This document shows positions 35,307-47,164 of a DNA stretch of 64,000 nt, in pieces (position 1 is the stretch's first letter; every line of letters starts with the position of its first letter). The notes under the pieces are model-generated. The model did no database searches and was not told the DNA's origin. It saw only the letters and a list, made by a program, of their open reading frames with translations. The position numbers and the translations under genes are program-made. Origin of the DNA: Hansfordia pulvinata (Eukaryota > Ascomycota > Sordariomycetes > Xylariales); the NCBI GenBank assembly GCA_006538405.1, contig BJKQ01000009.1, forward strand, positions 1,994,001 to 2,058,000. The letters run 5' to 3'.

Positions 35307-36302
35307 ATGCAGCTCCTAGCCACCGCCCTCCTGCTCCTGCCGGCCATGGCCGGCACGGCGCTGGCGGACTCGGCTCCGGCGGCGGACGCGCCCTCCCTCC
35401 TCCTGCCTGACACGCCCGAGCCCAACACGCCGTTCACGGCGGCCGCGGCCGCGGCCACGGCGACCTTCGACTGGAACTGCGCCAACTCGCAGGGGCCCTG
35501 CGAGAACGCTTGCTACGCCATCATCAACGGGCTCAAGCCGTCGGTCCTGACGTACGACGCGGACCCGACGAAGAAGGGCAAGCGGCGCTCCGACGCGGGC
35601 TGCAGCTCCTCCCTCTCCCCATGCACCAAGACCAAGTACAAGCGGTTCGGCGACTCGTGCGACGAGTTCCCCTTCGCCAGCACGACCGAGGGCGGGCCCA
35701 AGGCCATCCTGCGCTGCGTCAAGGCGTCCGAGAACAACAGCCAGGGCGGCTCGCTGAGCAACTTCTACAAGAAGATCGCGACCAAGACCAAGTTCAAGGT
35801 CGTTGTCAGGAACTGGAAGCGCGGGTGAGTACACAGTCGGTCTCCTTTCCGTCATGCGTGGGGTTTTGCTGCTTGGACCCTTTTATCCACCTTCCCCCCC
35901 TTCCTTCAAAGCCTCTCTCAGTGGGTTGCTCGCCTCGAGAGACTGCCCTCCCCCTTTGATTACCCATTGCAGCAAGCTGACACCCCAGACAGTGGCCTCT
36001 GCGACAGGAACCACAAGAACGACGGCGGGCAGTTCAAGCTGGCCGGCTCCACCTTCAAGATGGCCCGCCGCAGCGGCGTGACCCCTGCGAACCCCTTCAT
36101 CGACGCTCTGCCCCGCGGCCTGAGCGAGCCCGGCGACAACCCCGACGCCGCCGGCCCGCTCATGTCGGCCCTTCCCCAGTTCCTCGACAGCGAGGGCAAC
36201 CGCGTGGCCCTCCTGGGCGAGGACTCGGACGACGACTCGCTCGTCGGCCAATTCATCTCGGACGGCGACCGCGACATCCAGATCACCAGCAAGGTCGCCT
36301 GA
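35307..36302 (+). CDS. Secreted NucA/NucB-type deoxyribonuclease
   Basis: Predicted extracellular nuclease of the NucA/NucB domain family. Two exons, 35307-35824 and 35993-36302 (GTGAGT...GACAG), give 275 aa. A signal peptide (MQLLATALLLLPAMAGTALA) is followed by a short acidic/Pro pro-region, then the catalytic domain from about residue 52. The diagnostic stretch is CDEFPFASTTEGG, followed by ILRCVKASENNSQGG with the Glu-Asn-x-Ser-Gln-Gly-Gly signature. Paired cysteines (WNCANSQGPCENACYA; CSSSLSPC) are consistent with export. Exon 2 resumes with GLCDRNHKNDGGQF, and the tail is acidic (EDSDDDSLVG). The nearer AG at 35952 would put the exon out of phase, so the acceptor ending at 35992 is used. 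Substrate range is unproven. Confidence 0.85.
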
Positions 36303-37024
36303 GCCGGGTGGGTCAGCTACCATGGGTGAAGGTTTGATCGCGAGTCTGTCTTGTGTGAGAGATTGCGGCAGTGTGCGGTCGGAGTTTTGGTGTACAGTTT
36401 GTGGATTTAGTGAAACTTTCGACAGCCGTTTCTGTTTGATCTAAAATTGCATGTCGAAAATGCACATAGGTCATGGGCCGAACGGCTTGCTGCATGTTGA
36501 GCTGGGGATTTCGATACATATAGACACTGGGTTAGTGAAAGATCAGCGGGCGCGCGACTTCAGCATCCTTGTAGTCTATCAACCATGTCTCTTTACACAT
36601 GACAGCTTCTTGACCGAACAACCTTGGAATCGACGCGAATACGAGGACTCGGCGCTGTCTCAACGTCGTAGTATCAAACACTTCAACAATCCCCTTGTAC
36701 CTTGGACTCATGCTGCCAACGCCAACGATATCTGCATTCGTCGTCCTCTCGGGCCAGGGTATGCGTTCCATTCATTCCTTGTTCGTTCATTCGTCCGCTT
36801 CGGAAAGCCCTGGGGCCTCCGCCTGGGCAGCGTTCTCTACAATACCTGGCCATTTCACACGGTATACTTCTGCTGGGACATTGGTCGACCGCAGGTGCAT
36901 TTTTTCATCTTTGGTCCCGAACGCCTTGGATCTCTCGGAGACTGACTCATTGTAGTTCGGCGAGCCAGCATTTGATTCCTTCCAGTCAAGTCTGCCACCT
37001 CTTTCCGACATCCGTCCGCGAAAC
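36303..37024. other. Convergent 3' spacer
   Basis: About 0.7 kb between the 3' ends of the nuclease gene and SEC13. Short frames only, no gene seen. Confidence 0.5.
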
Positions 37025-38205
37025 TTATTCATCGGCCGTCTTGATGCACTGCCATTCGCCGCGTAGGTTCTCGTTCCACAGAGACACCTTGTTGTCGCCG
37101 CTGCCCACAGCGAGAACATTGCCAGTAGGGCTCCACTCGACATGCCACATGACGGCGTCGAAAGTGAGAACCTTGCACTCCCACTGGGCGGAGGTTGATT
37201 GGGCGTCCTTGGTCCAGATGCGGACGGTCTTGTCCTGGGAAGCGGAGGCGATGTAGCTCTTCTGCAGCACCGTCGGGCTCCAGTCCACGTCGCGAACCCA
37301 GTCGGTGTGGCCGGCCAGAACATCAGGCTCGGCCTGGTAGGTTTGGCTGGCAGGGTCCCAGGACCAGATGCGCAGGAGGTTGTCGCAGCCGCCGGTCACG
37401 AAGCGGCGCTGGGGGTCTGGGGTTGAGAAGGATTGGGGGACTGGGTGGCGATGGAGCCAGGCGAGACGGCCGGGGCCCAAGAGACCGAGTTGACGCCGGA
37501 GCCGTGGGCGGGGATGATGAGGTGCGACATGTTGTTGTCCTTGAACTCGAGAACGGAGACGTGGCCGTCGGAGGAGGCGCAGGCCAGCAGGCAGCCGCTT
37601 TCGTAAGGAGCCCAGTCGACGCAGTTGACCGAGGCCTTGTGGAGGCCCGAGTCGAAGATGCGCTGCCACTGACCTCCTTGCTCGCGCCAGATGAAGACCT
37701 TGGCGTCGTAGCTGGCCGAAGCGAGGATGCTGCCATACTCTTGAGGAGCCCAGCCGACGGACCATACGGCGCCTTCATGTCTGTTGCACGGGGTCAGTTT
37801 CGCCGAGGCGGGTGGAAGGCTGTCGCAACGGGACGCACCCCTTCAGCTTCTCGAGCAGGCGCTGGGTGCCTTGCTGGTCGATCTCGTGGATGTTGATGGT
37901 CTTGTCGGAAGAGCACGTGGCGAGACGCTTGCCCGAGGAGTCGAGGGCAATGTCGTGCTGCAGGTATCACGTTGAGGGTCAGCGGGCGAAGGGACGAGGG
38001 GGGCGTCGCATGGGAGAGGGTGCGATTGTTGCGCGGGGACCGAATGCACGCCGGCGTGTGCGTGCGGAGTGGAGGCAGCCGGTGAGTCGAGGTGGAACTT
38101 ACAATCATGTCATCGTGACCGCAATCTGTTATCGCCTGCGCCTACTCCATTGTTAGCGACGTGGTGGCCATGGAGACGGGGGAGGGAAGCGGCTGGGCTC
38201 ACCAT
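37025..38205 (-). CDS. SEC13: COPII coat / nuclear pore WD40 protein Sec13 (one frameshift)
   Basis: Sec13 pairs with Sec31 in the COPII vesicle coat and with Nup145C in the nuclear pore Y-complex. Coding exons: 38205-38203 (ATG only), 38141-38103, 37957-37839, 37780-37025. All introns have GT...AG ends and the first has CTAAC. Motifs: CGHDDMI then [102 protein letters not shown] and [20 protein letters not shown], i.e. six blades. The frame shifts by one base in a run of five C near 37408, in the linker before [10 protein letters not shown]. Restoring one base gives 306 codons (305 aa). Because Sec13 is essential, a sequence error is the likely cause. Confidence 0.95.
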
Positions 38206-39392
38206 GGTGGAGGCTGTCGACGACCGAGGTCGAGATGGGAGACGAGGTAGAGAGAGAGGGTCGGAAGAGAGTCGGGCGGGGTCGCCAGTTGGGTCGTGAA
38301 CGTGGTTGAAGCTGTACAGTGCTGGCCCTGGCAATGAGGTTGAACGAGATGGTGGCAGGGGCTCGTTGTTGCGATCTCAATGTTGGCAGCCAGAGCTGTA
38401 AGTGCAGGTGCGATTCCCAGGCCCTGCTATCTGTCCCTTTCCGCCGCTTTAGGTACCCTTGCGCGACTGAAGATGACACCGCTACTCGAGTCTACATCGA
38501 CTTTCGGATGAGTTTGGTGATATTTCGCCGGGAGATGGATCCCTTTCAAGTACCCTCAGCTCCCCGCTAGGAAGATAGATACCTAGGTACGTGCCTACCT
38601 ACCCAGTACAGTGCCCTCCCGTAGCTGGGCTCACCTGTGGCAGGTTCGCAGACAACGTCAGGACCCCACCACCACCAACCCAAGTTTAGGTGGTGTACGG
38701 GAAGATGGATTGATGAGGGTGGTAAAGTACGAGTACATCAATGGACGCGGTACCTGGATGATGCAAATGATCATGCAGCTTCTGTGAGTCGTGATGCCTT
38801 GAATCTGGACTTTATTCTTGCATGTCAGACAGCGCCCTATCTTATGACATTCGAGTTCAGACTGTGGACGATCGGAGACGAACCCTCCCAACATCCCCAG
38901 TAGTCTCGAACCGCTCGATTGCCTGTACATAAGATTTGTGCTTCGCTCTCTCTACGAGTTCCGCACGCCTTAACTCTTCCTACCACTCTCTCCATCTGTA
39001 CATAAGAGAATGCCAACCCGAATCACTGCCATGGGCCGGCACCAGGGGCAACGCGCCGCAACGGCGCGCGTCGATGGAATCAACACGAAGACTTCCTACC
39101 TATCTTGAGGCTGGCTAGTCAAGCCGACCACGCACCCCAGCACCACGTCCCCGATGCCGCAGTATTAGTCACGTCTCGGAGGTCGGTCGCCTTGATGAGC
39201 CTGCCATCAAGGTGGCATCTATATCCGTGCAGACCTGTCTATATCGCGTCGTCATCCGCCCGCCACATTTTGATTCTGAATATGTCACACACTTCTTTTG
39301 GGCCGAACCGTTCAACCAAATCGTCACTTTGTGTTGTGATCAGCCGCCTCGGTGAATTGCCCCTGTCATCTGCGGTCTTCAGCAGCACGAAT
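38206..39392. other. Intergenic: SEC13 promoter and SET gene 3' side
   Basis: About 1.2 kb. Contains TACCTAGGTACGTGCCTACC-like sequence near 38580 and one TACGAGTA at 38728-38735. No gene supported. Confidence 0.5.
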
Positions 39393-41100
39393 CTACAAAG
39401 TATCGACGGAGACGCTGCGGCCCAGGGCTTCGAGGGCAGGCCATGCGTCTTTGGCGTCCTGCTTCAATTGGCTCTCTGTCCTGCCAATGTGCTCCATAAT
39501 CTGCCGGTACGTGCTTTCGACCACCCGGCCAAAGGGCGACTCGAGCCCGTACATCTTGGGCAGCTGGTCGTGCAGCTCGAGGAAGAAGCCGAAGTAGGCC
39601 GCCCGCAGGTTGACGCCGTTCTTGATCAGCTCGTCGTGGATCTCCTTGTGGCGCGGGCCGCACAGCACGTTGCACGTCACCGACAGGGCCCAGAGGTCGA
39701 TCAGGCGCTCCGACGCAAACGGCTGCGGGTGCAGGATGGGCTGGACCTCGAAATACAGCTTGAGCCCGAGCCTCAGGGCCCGGTAGGACTCGCCCACGGC
39801 GAGGTAGGCGCGGAACAGACTCCGCAGCAGCGACGGCACGGGCTGGCGGTCCCACGACCATAGCCCCGAGTCGATGCACATCTTCAGCGTCTTCTTGATG
39901 AGCTCGCCGTCCGCCGCGCCGTCCTCCGAGATGGCAAAGGCTTCCGCCTGCATGGCGGCGACTCTCTTCTGTGCCGTCTCGTCTACAGACGGCACGAAGA
40001 ACTGCGGCAGGATCTCATCGTGCCGCTGAACGAGCCGGTCCGCCAAGCCATAGTACTCAGACGACAGTTCCTCGGGCTTCTTCCGGAAGGCGTCCTCGCG
40101 ACCCGTGGCGCCCTTCTTGCACTTTGCGCACCGGCAGCTGAAGCAGTAGGTGTCAACCAGCTCAGTCACCCTTACGGAAAAGGGGTTGGACGGGGTGATG
40201 TAGCTCATGAGGACCTCGTCGCCCTTCTTGATCGGCTTCAGGGCACGCAGGAGCGTCACGGGCTGGTTGCAGACCAGCTGCACGTTGGGGTCGCAGGAGT
40301 GGTTCGTGCTGCACAGGAGAGGATCGAACCCCTTTGCCAGCTGCGTGTCGTCGACCGGGGACGACATGCTGAACCAGTTGCTCATGATCTAGGCCGCCCC
40401 GGTGATCGAGGTCGAGGTCAGAGTTGGGCGCGGCCGCGGGTTTTTTTTTCGGGGACAAGGGTCGCGGGTCACTCACGTTGAACATGAAGGCTTTGGCAAT
40501 GCCCTCGGGGTCGGTCTGGTCGAACGAGGGCTCGCCGGCGTACCGCCAGGCGGCGTTGGCGAGCATCATGAAGTCGTCGAACCTCTGCTTGTTGCGGCTG
40601 GTGATGTAGTGCATGCTCTCCTGGCTGGCGGCGGGGCGGAACTTGAGGATGTCGCGCAGGGCGGCGCCCGTCGTCTTGTCCGGCTCGGCCCCCATGCGGC
40701 CGAGCAGCTTGATGACGGCGCGGACGCCGTGCGGCAGGCTGGGGCGGTCCGTGGGCGCGAGGACCTTGCACTCGTGCTTGTGCTCGCGCTTCCAGGCCCG
40801 GGCCTGGCAGGGCTTGGAGCAGTAGGCCACGCGGCGGCAGCCGGTGCAGGCCTTGACCTCGACGAAGCCCATGGGCAGGCCCATGGACGCGGCCTGCTGC
40901 CGGGCCGCGGGGTCCTGCTCGCTGCGGTGCAGGCACCAGGCGCACGTGTCGAGCATGCGCTCCTCCTCGACCTCGGCGACCAGCGGCCGGTCCAGCGACA
41001 GGACCAAGTCGCCGGGCGCAAAGTCCCGGAGCGCGAACAGCCCGCGCCCGACGTCGCCGGCGCTGGTCTCGCGGACCTCGACGTGCTGCCTGACCGACAT
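39393..41100 (-). CDS. SET domain protein with MYND-type zinc finger (SMYD-like)
   Basis: Predicted protein lysine methyltransferase. Two exons, 41100-40477 and 40388-39393 (GTGAGT...CCTAG, phase 0), give 539 aa. The split SET domain begins near residue 7 (RETSAGDVGRGLFALRDF). The interrupting Cys-rich MYND-like finger spans residues ~53-112 (CAWCLHR, CTGCRRVAYCSKPCQARAW, HKHEC). The SET core resumes with GFDPLLCSTNHSCDPNVQLV, and IKKGDEVLMSYI supplies the catalytic Tyr region. A post-SET Cys cluster (CFSCRCAKC) and a long helical C-terminal half follow. NHSCDPN and the post-SET cysteines are intact, so activity is plausible; histone or non-histone substrate is unknown. No signal peptide. A 23-G run lies about 100 bp upstream of the ATG. 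Confidence 0.9.
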
Positions 41101-41781
41101 GATGATGATGATGATGTGTGCAGTGCTGTCCGACTTTGTCTCGCTGGGTGTCTGTCTGCCTGTCGCGAGGGCCCGGTTTGTCGATGTTCCCTGTCGTGGG
41201 GGGGGGGGGGGGGGGGGGGGCGACAGACGGAGGATGAACGGGCGGGACGCTTTTCGTCTTCGCGGCAGAGTTCGGATGCTTAGAGGGGCACTGATGTCAG
41301 ATCGACAGCGGTGGTGGGGCCGGGCTTAGTGGCCGGCGCTGCTGCCCTTTGGGCTTTTCTGCGCACACTCCAGGGTCACTCACTCACGCCCCGCCCCCAC
41401 GGATGATATCCTTCCGTTATGTACCAGTAGTCGGCCTTGCGCTGGTCAACGTCCACGCCGGCGGGGGTTACCGTCACCTGGCCGATATGGACACAGGGGG
41501 GCGGTTCGTCAAGCTACTTCAACATGTGGTTTTCACGAGAATCATTGCCACGGAGAAGAGATGGGATCAGGGCTGCGGTGATCCCCAAAGCAAGAAGTGG
41601 TAGAGATATTAATGAGTGTTGTTAGGGCCGTCGACGCCTCCCGGGCATGAATCCCAGTTTCCGAACTGATTAATTCGAGATATCAACACTCCAACGGTTC
41701 TCTTCTGGCTCCTCATCCTCCCGCCCCTCCCCTCCTCACCTCCTCCCTACTATCCGAAAGATTCCAATAATAATTCCCCAC
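41101..41781. other. Intergenic: SET gene promoter, DyP gene 3' side
   Basis: About 0.7 kb between two same-strand genes. Contains a run of 23 G (41198-41220). No gene seen. Confidence 0.55.
41198..41220. repeat. Poly-G tract, 23 bp
   Basis: An uninterrupted G run about 100 bp upstream of the SET-MYND start codon. Length is likely to be unreliable in any assembly. Confidence 0.85.
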
Positions 41782-42221
41782 TCAGAGCCTCGCCCGGATC
41801 GCCTCGGGCTCGGAGCCCCCCTCGCCGCCGGCGGCCGCCTTGGGCGCAGGCGCGGAAGAAGGGAGGGCAAGCTCGACGTCGTTGGTCAGGTAGCCGTCGA
41901 GGGCCTCGATGGAGGGGCTGAAGAAGTACTCGCCGCCGCGGTGGAGGACCCAGCTGTCGAGGTCGACGCGGGCCTCGGTCGGGTCCTTGCCGTCGGGCAG
42001 GCCGATGGAGCGCGGCGGGTGGTGCGACAGCCGCTGGCCCACGATGGCGTCGATGCCGGGGCCGTGCTCGCCCACGAACTGCGCCTTGCGGTCGGGGAAG
42101 TGGTGGTTGCTCGCCCAGCCTGGGGTTTTTGGTTACGGGGTTAGATACGGGGAGAAGTTTGACAGATGGGGAGGGAGGGGAGGACGGCTGTTGATGCGGG
42201 AGAGACAGACAGACAGACAGA

Positions 42222-42255
<34 letters not shown>

Positions 42256-44013
42256 AGACTTACGAGTGGTCAGGAAATTGAACCCGTTGCGAATGTCGCT
42301 CTGGTAGCAGGTGAAGAGCAGGCCGCGGTCGTCGGGCTTGCTGTTGGACTTCTTGGCCCGGCGCTCCTCGGGGTCACGTCGTTGCCGTACGGGATGCCGC
42401 GCCGGATGATGACGGCGTGGTCGTGGTCCAGGTCGGCGCGGGGCCGCATCTTGCGCGTGTGCGCCGCGAACGGGCACCGGTGCTGGTTGACCGGGTGGTA
42501 GTCGAAGTTGTTGTTGGGCCGGAACTTGTTGTCCTCGTTGGTCTCGTCGATGGGGTTCTCGTCGTTGTGCGGATTCATGTCGACCGGGGTTCCTGTGAGG
42601 AGGGGGGGGGGGTCAGCAACGTCCTCGCAGCTTGCAGTTTGCCGTTTGCAGCTCGCAGGGAGGAGTGAGGGGGGTGGAATCCATGATGGTACGAACCGTT
42701 CCTCCACCGGCCCATCAGGTGGGCGGCAAACTTCTCCTGCTTCTCCGCCGCGCTCAGCGAGTCGTCCAGCAGCGGGAACTTCTCCTGGGTGGCGTTCTCC
42801 TCGAGGAAGCTGTCATGTCTCGGTCAGGGACTGAAGTCTCGCAGAACAGTGTGCGAAGCACCCGGGGGAGAAACTGACCTGTCAAACTCGGGGACCAGCT
42901 GCTCAAAGTCGCGGAACACCAGGAAACTGCCGTCCTTGGCCCACTTGGGCTGGTTCATCTCGTCGCCCCCATGTCCGACAAAGATCATGCTGCGCTGCCG
43001 CGTTAGCCACGGTACTCCCGGGTTGCAAGTGGCCAAGGGGGCTTTACCCAGACTCGACCGCCTTGGGCTCGTTGGCCATGGGTTGTCGCTCGTCCAGGTC
43101 TTTGATGATCGGCTGGCTGACGCCGTCCGCGAAGCCAAAGCTGGAAAGGGGGGCGGTTAGCAAAGCATTGACCCACAGACCACACACACACACACACAAA
43201 GATGCTTACTGTTCCTTTCCCTTGTGCTCCCCAGGGCGCACCTTTCCCCGCCTCTCCTTGAAGAACTCGATCGTCACACCGGTGCTCTTGCTGAAGGAGG
43301 CGGGCGTGAAGTGCTTCTTCACACGGGTGATCTGGTGGTCGAGGTCGTCCTCGTCCTTCGACGTCACCATGATGACGCCGTCGATGGGGCGGCTTTTGTC
43401 CTTCCTGGGCATGTATTCCGCGCTGAGTTCTTTCTTGTCGTCCCAGCCCTCCCCGACCAGGTCGGCGAACATGCCCTTCTGGAAGAGGCCGCCGCGGAGC
43501 TGGTTCTCTCTGAAGCGGGTTGACAGGTTCCGCTCTCTCTTGACCTCCTTCTCCTCCTCCTCCGTGAGGATGTATTTGCGGAGCTTGAAGTGTCGAGTCA
43601 GCTTTCTATCACTTTTTGCACTGTGGTCGTGGCCGGACTGTGGGTGGTAGTAGGTACCTTGGAAAGACCAGAGGAAGAGAAGGCAATGTTGATGCCGGCC
43701 AGCGACTTGAGGTCGCATGGCCGGTTCTCTATGTCGGCCAGCTCATGCTCGAGCTTGATGATTCTCTTGTACTCGCAAGCCCTCTCCGCGGTGGTGATCC
43801 TCGGAACGAAAGCCTTGAGGAGCTTCTTGAAAGGGTCGGGGTTGTGGATGCGGAAGAAGAGGAAACTCTGCACCTTCTTAGGCAGCCCGGGCCTTGGTGA
43901 TTGGCCGTGTCAGCAGAGACCTCATGACGCCGATGATGATTGCTCGGCTGGGGTGACGAAACTCACCAGATGTCGCCTTGGATATTTCTGCCAATCTGCT
44001 TGACTAGAGACAT
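41782..44013 (-). CDS. DyP-type heme peroxidase (one frameshift)
   Basis: Dye-decolorizing peroxidase: uses H2O2 to oxidise bulky aromatic or dye-like substrates. Eight exons: 44013-43967, 43892-43658, 43583-43210, 43140-43048, 42989-42879, 42809-42697, 42592-42264, 42119-41782, with regular GT-AG sites. About 546 aa. The GXXDG motif with the distal Asp is GFADGVSQPI. The proximal His lies in CPFAAHTRKMRPRAD and the distal Arg in VIIRRGIPYGND. C-terminal LLFTCYQSDIRNGFNFL and GGEYFFSPS are also typical. The N-terminus (MSLVKQIGRNIQGDIW) is not a signal peptide, so it is probably intracellular. Exon 7 loses one base in a C4 run near 42376; restoring it fixes the codon count. Divergent from a galactose oxidase gene 3.1 kb away. 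Confidence 0.94.
42224..42252. repeat. GA dinucleotide microsatellite in DyP intron 7
   Basis: An almost pure run of about 14 GA units inside the last intron of the DyP gene. Confidence 0.8.
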
Positions 44014-45190
44014 GGTGCTGCCAGCCTCGAGAGCTCTGAACAAGATGAGAGGCCGGAGTTGCCTACATGTGTCCAAAGGTTGAGGTGAACGGTTCAATTT
44101 ATGTACAGGCACTTCCAACGACCACACGATCGATGCTCGGGAGGCGCTGTCTTGTGGGAAATGAGCTTGGGGGCTGATGCTATCTGAGACGAGCCGAGCA
44201 CGCACCGGATCTCTCATGCAGGCCGACCTGCCCGCGGTCGAGGACCTACCGCATCGTCGTCGAGACTTGCGGCCCTGAGAGGGGCTCGAAACTGCTAGCG
44301 GAAGACAGACTTGTCACATACCTTAGACCTCCAGCCTAAAGAACGCGTGCCGAGGAGAAAAAGCCCCATGGGCGCCCCCGTGTGGACGAATAGCAAGACG
44401 CCGATTACTCGGCCTCGACAACCGCGTCGCCTCTAGAGTGCAGGCACTCCGCGTCAACCCCACATGATGAAGACATGGGGGAAAGCAGGCTAGACACCAA
44501 TCTGGATTTCCCTTCTGGTCTTCTCTCCTCTCTCTCTCACCCTCTCGGGGCGTCGACGTAGCATGACCTCACAGCCGTCGCGGTCGGCTGGCCGGCGCAC
44601 TGGCCCCGTTCCCACCGGCAGCCCGCGAGCGAGTCGCTGTCTTGGGAGGTGGGAAGCGATACGCCGCGGCCCCCATAAGTAATCGTCAAAGCCCCATTGG
44701 CGATCATCTCGGCCTACGAGCACAGCTGCGGGACATGGGTCCTCAGCCGAAGGTGCTTCCGCAATGGTCACTCGTAGTGGCCTGTTCCGTCTATCAAGCA
44801 GCAAGAGAACCTAGAGCTTGCTGCGCGTGGATGGATGCACAGCTGGAGTCGTGAACCGCGCCGGTCGGGAGGCTTCTCTTTTTCCCTTTCTTTCTTTTTT
44901 TTCCCCCTCCCTCGCTACTCGTATCGTGGCCACGGCGTCCGTCTGCCGAGGTTCTGAGACAGCCTCCGGCCGATCCGGCCAAGATCGTCGGTGATATCTT
45001 GGAAACAGCAGCTGAGAGCGGCAGAGACGCCTCTCACGTTGACTAGCCCACGAGCGAGCGCCGCCGTGGAATTAAGGTTCAAGCACTGCTCCTCCGCCTC
45101 CTTCTCTGCCGCATGCATCGCTTACGAGTACGTTCCACGGCGGCTTGATGATTGGACACTCGCGGGGCCGGGGTTCGGACCGCACCGGCC

Positions 45191-45310
45191 AGGTCAGGTC
45201 AAGTCAAGTCAGGTCAGGTCAAGTCAAGTCAAGTCAAGTCAAGTCAAGTCAAGTCAAGTCAAGTCAAGTCAAGTCAAGTCAAGTCAAGTCAAGTCAAGTC
45301 AAGTCAAGTC
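45191..45310. repeat. Pentanucleotide array, 24 x (AAGTC/AGGTC)
   Basis: Exactly 24 tandem 5-mers. The first six alternate in pairs (AGGTC x2, AAGTC x2, AGGTC x2) and the remaining eighteen are all AAGTC. It lies between the divergent DyP and galactose oxidase genes. Confidence 0.95.
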
Positions 45311-47098
45311 AATTTAGGCCGAGTCCACACCCTTGCATCGGCCGGGGCATCGTACCGTATCGTATCGTGTCTTCCACGCATGGCGTACTCGTAGATTAGC
45401 TCTGCCGCCGTCGAGCGCCTGTGGCGGCCGCCGTCGAGTGGCCTGCCCCGTCGTCACGACATGGTGGTCTGGGTCGGCCACGGCCATGGCCATGGCCCAG
45501 GCTGTGACAACGGCCGCCTCCACAGGGCGCAAACTCGCAGCAATACGCACGTACGTAGTTAGCCTATCACGGCCTACGACAGATCAGGCGGGGCCACGCC
45601 GCGCCAGGTCGGACCCGGGGATCGCCTCGCGGGCCGTTGCCGCTAATGTAGGCCCCCTCGCCCTCCCCAACGGCGGCCTCCCGACGTTCCCCGGGCGCGC
45701 GCACGCGCGGTAGCTCCGTTTTGTGCTTACGGGGCCGGCGGCGGGCTAGAATCGAAAAGGCCATCCATCTCCTCCCGGACGGGCTGGCACGCGGGTGGAG
45801 ATTGGGCGGACCGGAGACATGATGGAAGATGCGCCGCTTGTCGAGGCCTGACGCGCGAATTGCATGGCTACTGCAAGATCTAGAGGGGATATCCCATCTC
45901 CCGTCACATCTGACTAAGGGTGGCAAGAGGTAGCCAAGGCTTCACACAGCTCGGATGGGGAGCTTTAGATGCAGCGCAAACGGCTATTCATAGGCAAGGT
46001 AGGTAAGTAAGGTAGCCAGCCACCGCAGCTACTAGCTGCCTACTTGGTATCTAACCCACCTTGTGGCTGTTTTGATTCTCCGAGTCCCGATTCGGTGCAG
46101 AGCAGTATCCCGAGAGGCCGCAGCTGGGGCTTTGTGATCCACATCGAGTTCACAACTCGCACAGTTTCCATCATACGGGTCCAGGTTCAGGTCCAAGTCA
46201 TCAGGGGTAGTAAACATCGTCACCACCGAGAGCAGAGGGTCGCCGCGGAGTGACATCACTCTGAAGAGTGCCAGCGCGGGGAGAGCTGCAGCTCAGTCGA
46301 GACTAAATCATCCCGTCTGTGACGCGTCCTCCCTTGTCAGGACGTATCTGGCGATGTCTTCAGCCAGCTCTGCCGCGAGTGTTGCAACATTCCGCTTTTA
46401 GGCTGCGGCAAGCACGGCTCAATGTGGCTCCCTCCCCCCCTTTTTTTTCTTGTTTGGCTTCCCGACTTTGTCTCGGTCATCGGGAGACCCCCCCCCGCCC
46501 CCCGCACCCGTCTTTCTGCCGGCGTCTTGCTCGCCGGTCTATCACCGTGCTATCGCGCGGTGGAGACACAGGAGAGGGCGGGGGCGCACCATGATGTGAT
46601 TCCGAGTTCCGCAACTTGGCAATATTGCGGTGTACCTAAGCTTCAAGCGGCAACAAGTCGAGTCAATCTCTGGGGATAGACAGGGTTTGAAACGCTTGCG
46701 GGCGAGCTGTAGTGACAAGAGTTGTTTCCCCCGCCCGGCGTGACGAGAATCGGCGATCGTCCAGCGTCGTGCTGTGTTGGGTTGTGTCGTTGCTGCCCCG
46801 GCGGCGGGAAACTCTAGACTGCGCGATAAGCCAGAGGAGCCCTTGGAAGAGGGGCTTTGTGGCGGCGCTTCGACTGCTCATCGTAACTCCTTTGACACCC
46901 TGCCGACAGAGTTGACCCTCTTCTGTTTATTAAAGGGCCGGTCTTCCAGGAGTTGTGGGTAAAGGGGCCTCCTCCTCAGAAACCTCGACCAGAGTGTCAT
47001 TGAGCACTGAAACGACCCTCATCCAGTCCAATTCAGTCCATACTTTGAACCAGTCGTCTTCCTCATCCAAGTACCACTTCTTATCCTCCTGCACTTTA

Positions 47099-47139
47099 CC
47101 ACACACACACACACACACACATACACACACACACACACA
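47099..47139. repeat. CA dinucleotide repeat in the galactose oxidase 5' UTR
   Basis: About 20 CA units with one TA interruption, ending about 25 bp before the start codon at 47165. Confidence 0.85.
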
Positions 47140-47164
47140 GCCACCGCCCCAGAGTCATAAAGCC

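Larger units (their letters stand above)
44014..47164. other. Divergent spacer between DyP peroxidase and galactose oxidase
   Basis: About 3.1 kb holding both promoters. It carries a 24-copy AAGTC-type array (45191-45310), three TACGAGTA/TACTCGTA motifs (44916-44923, 45123-45130, 45386-45393), a GTAGGTAAGTAAGGTAG element near 46000, and a CA repeat directly before the galactose oxidase ATG. No gene supported. Confidence 0.55.

Noticed and set aside
40402..41283. 293-codon plus-strand frame
   Set aside because: Antisense to exon 1 of the SET-MYND gene, where zinc ligands and SET motifs fix the true strand.
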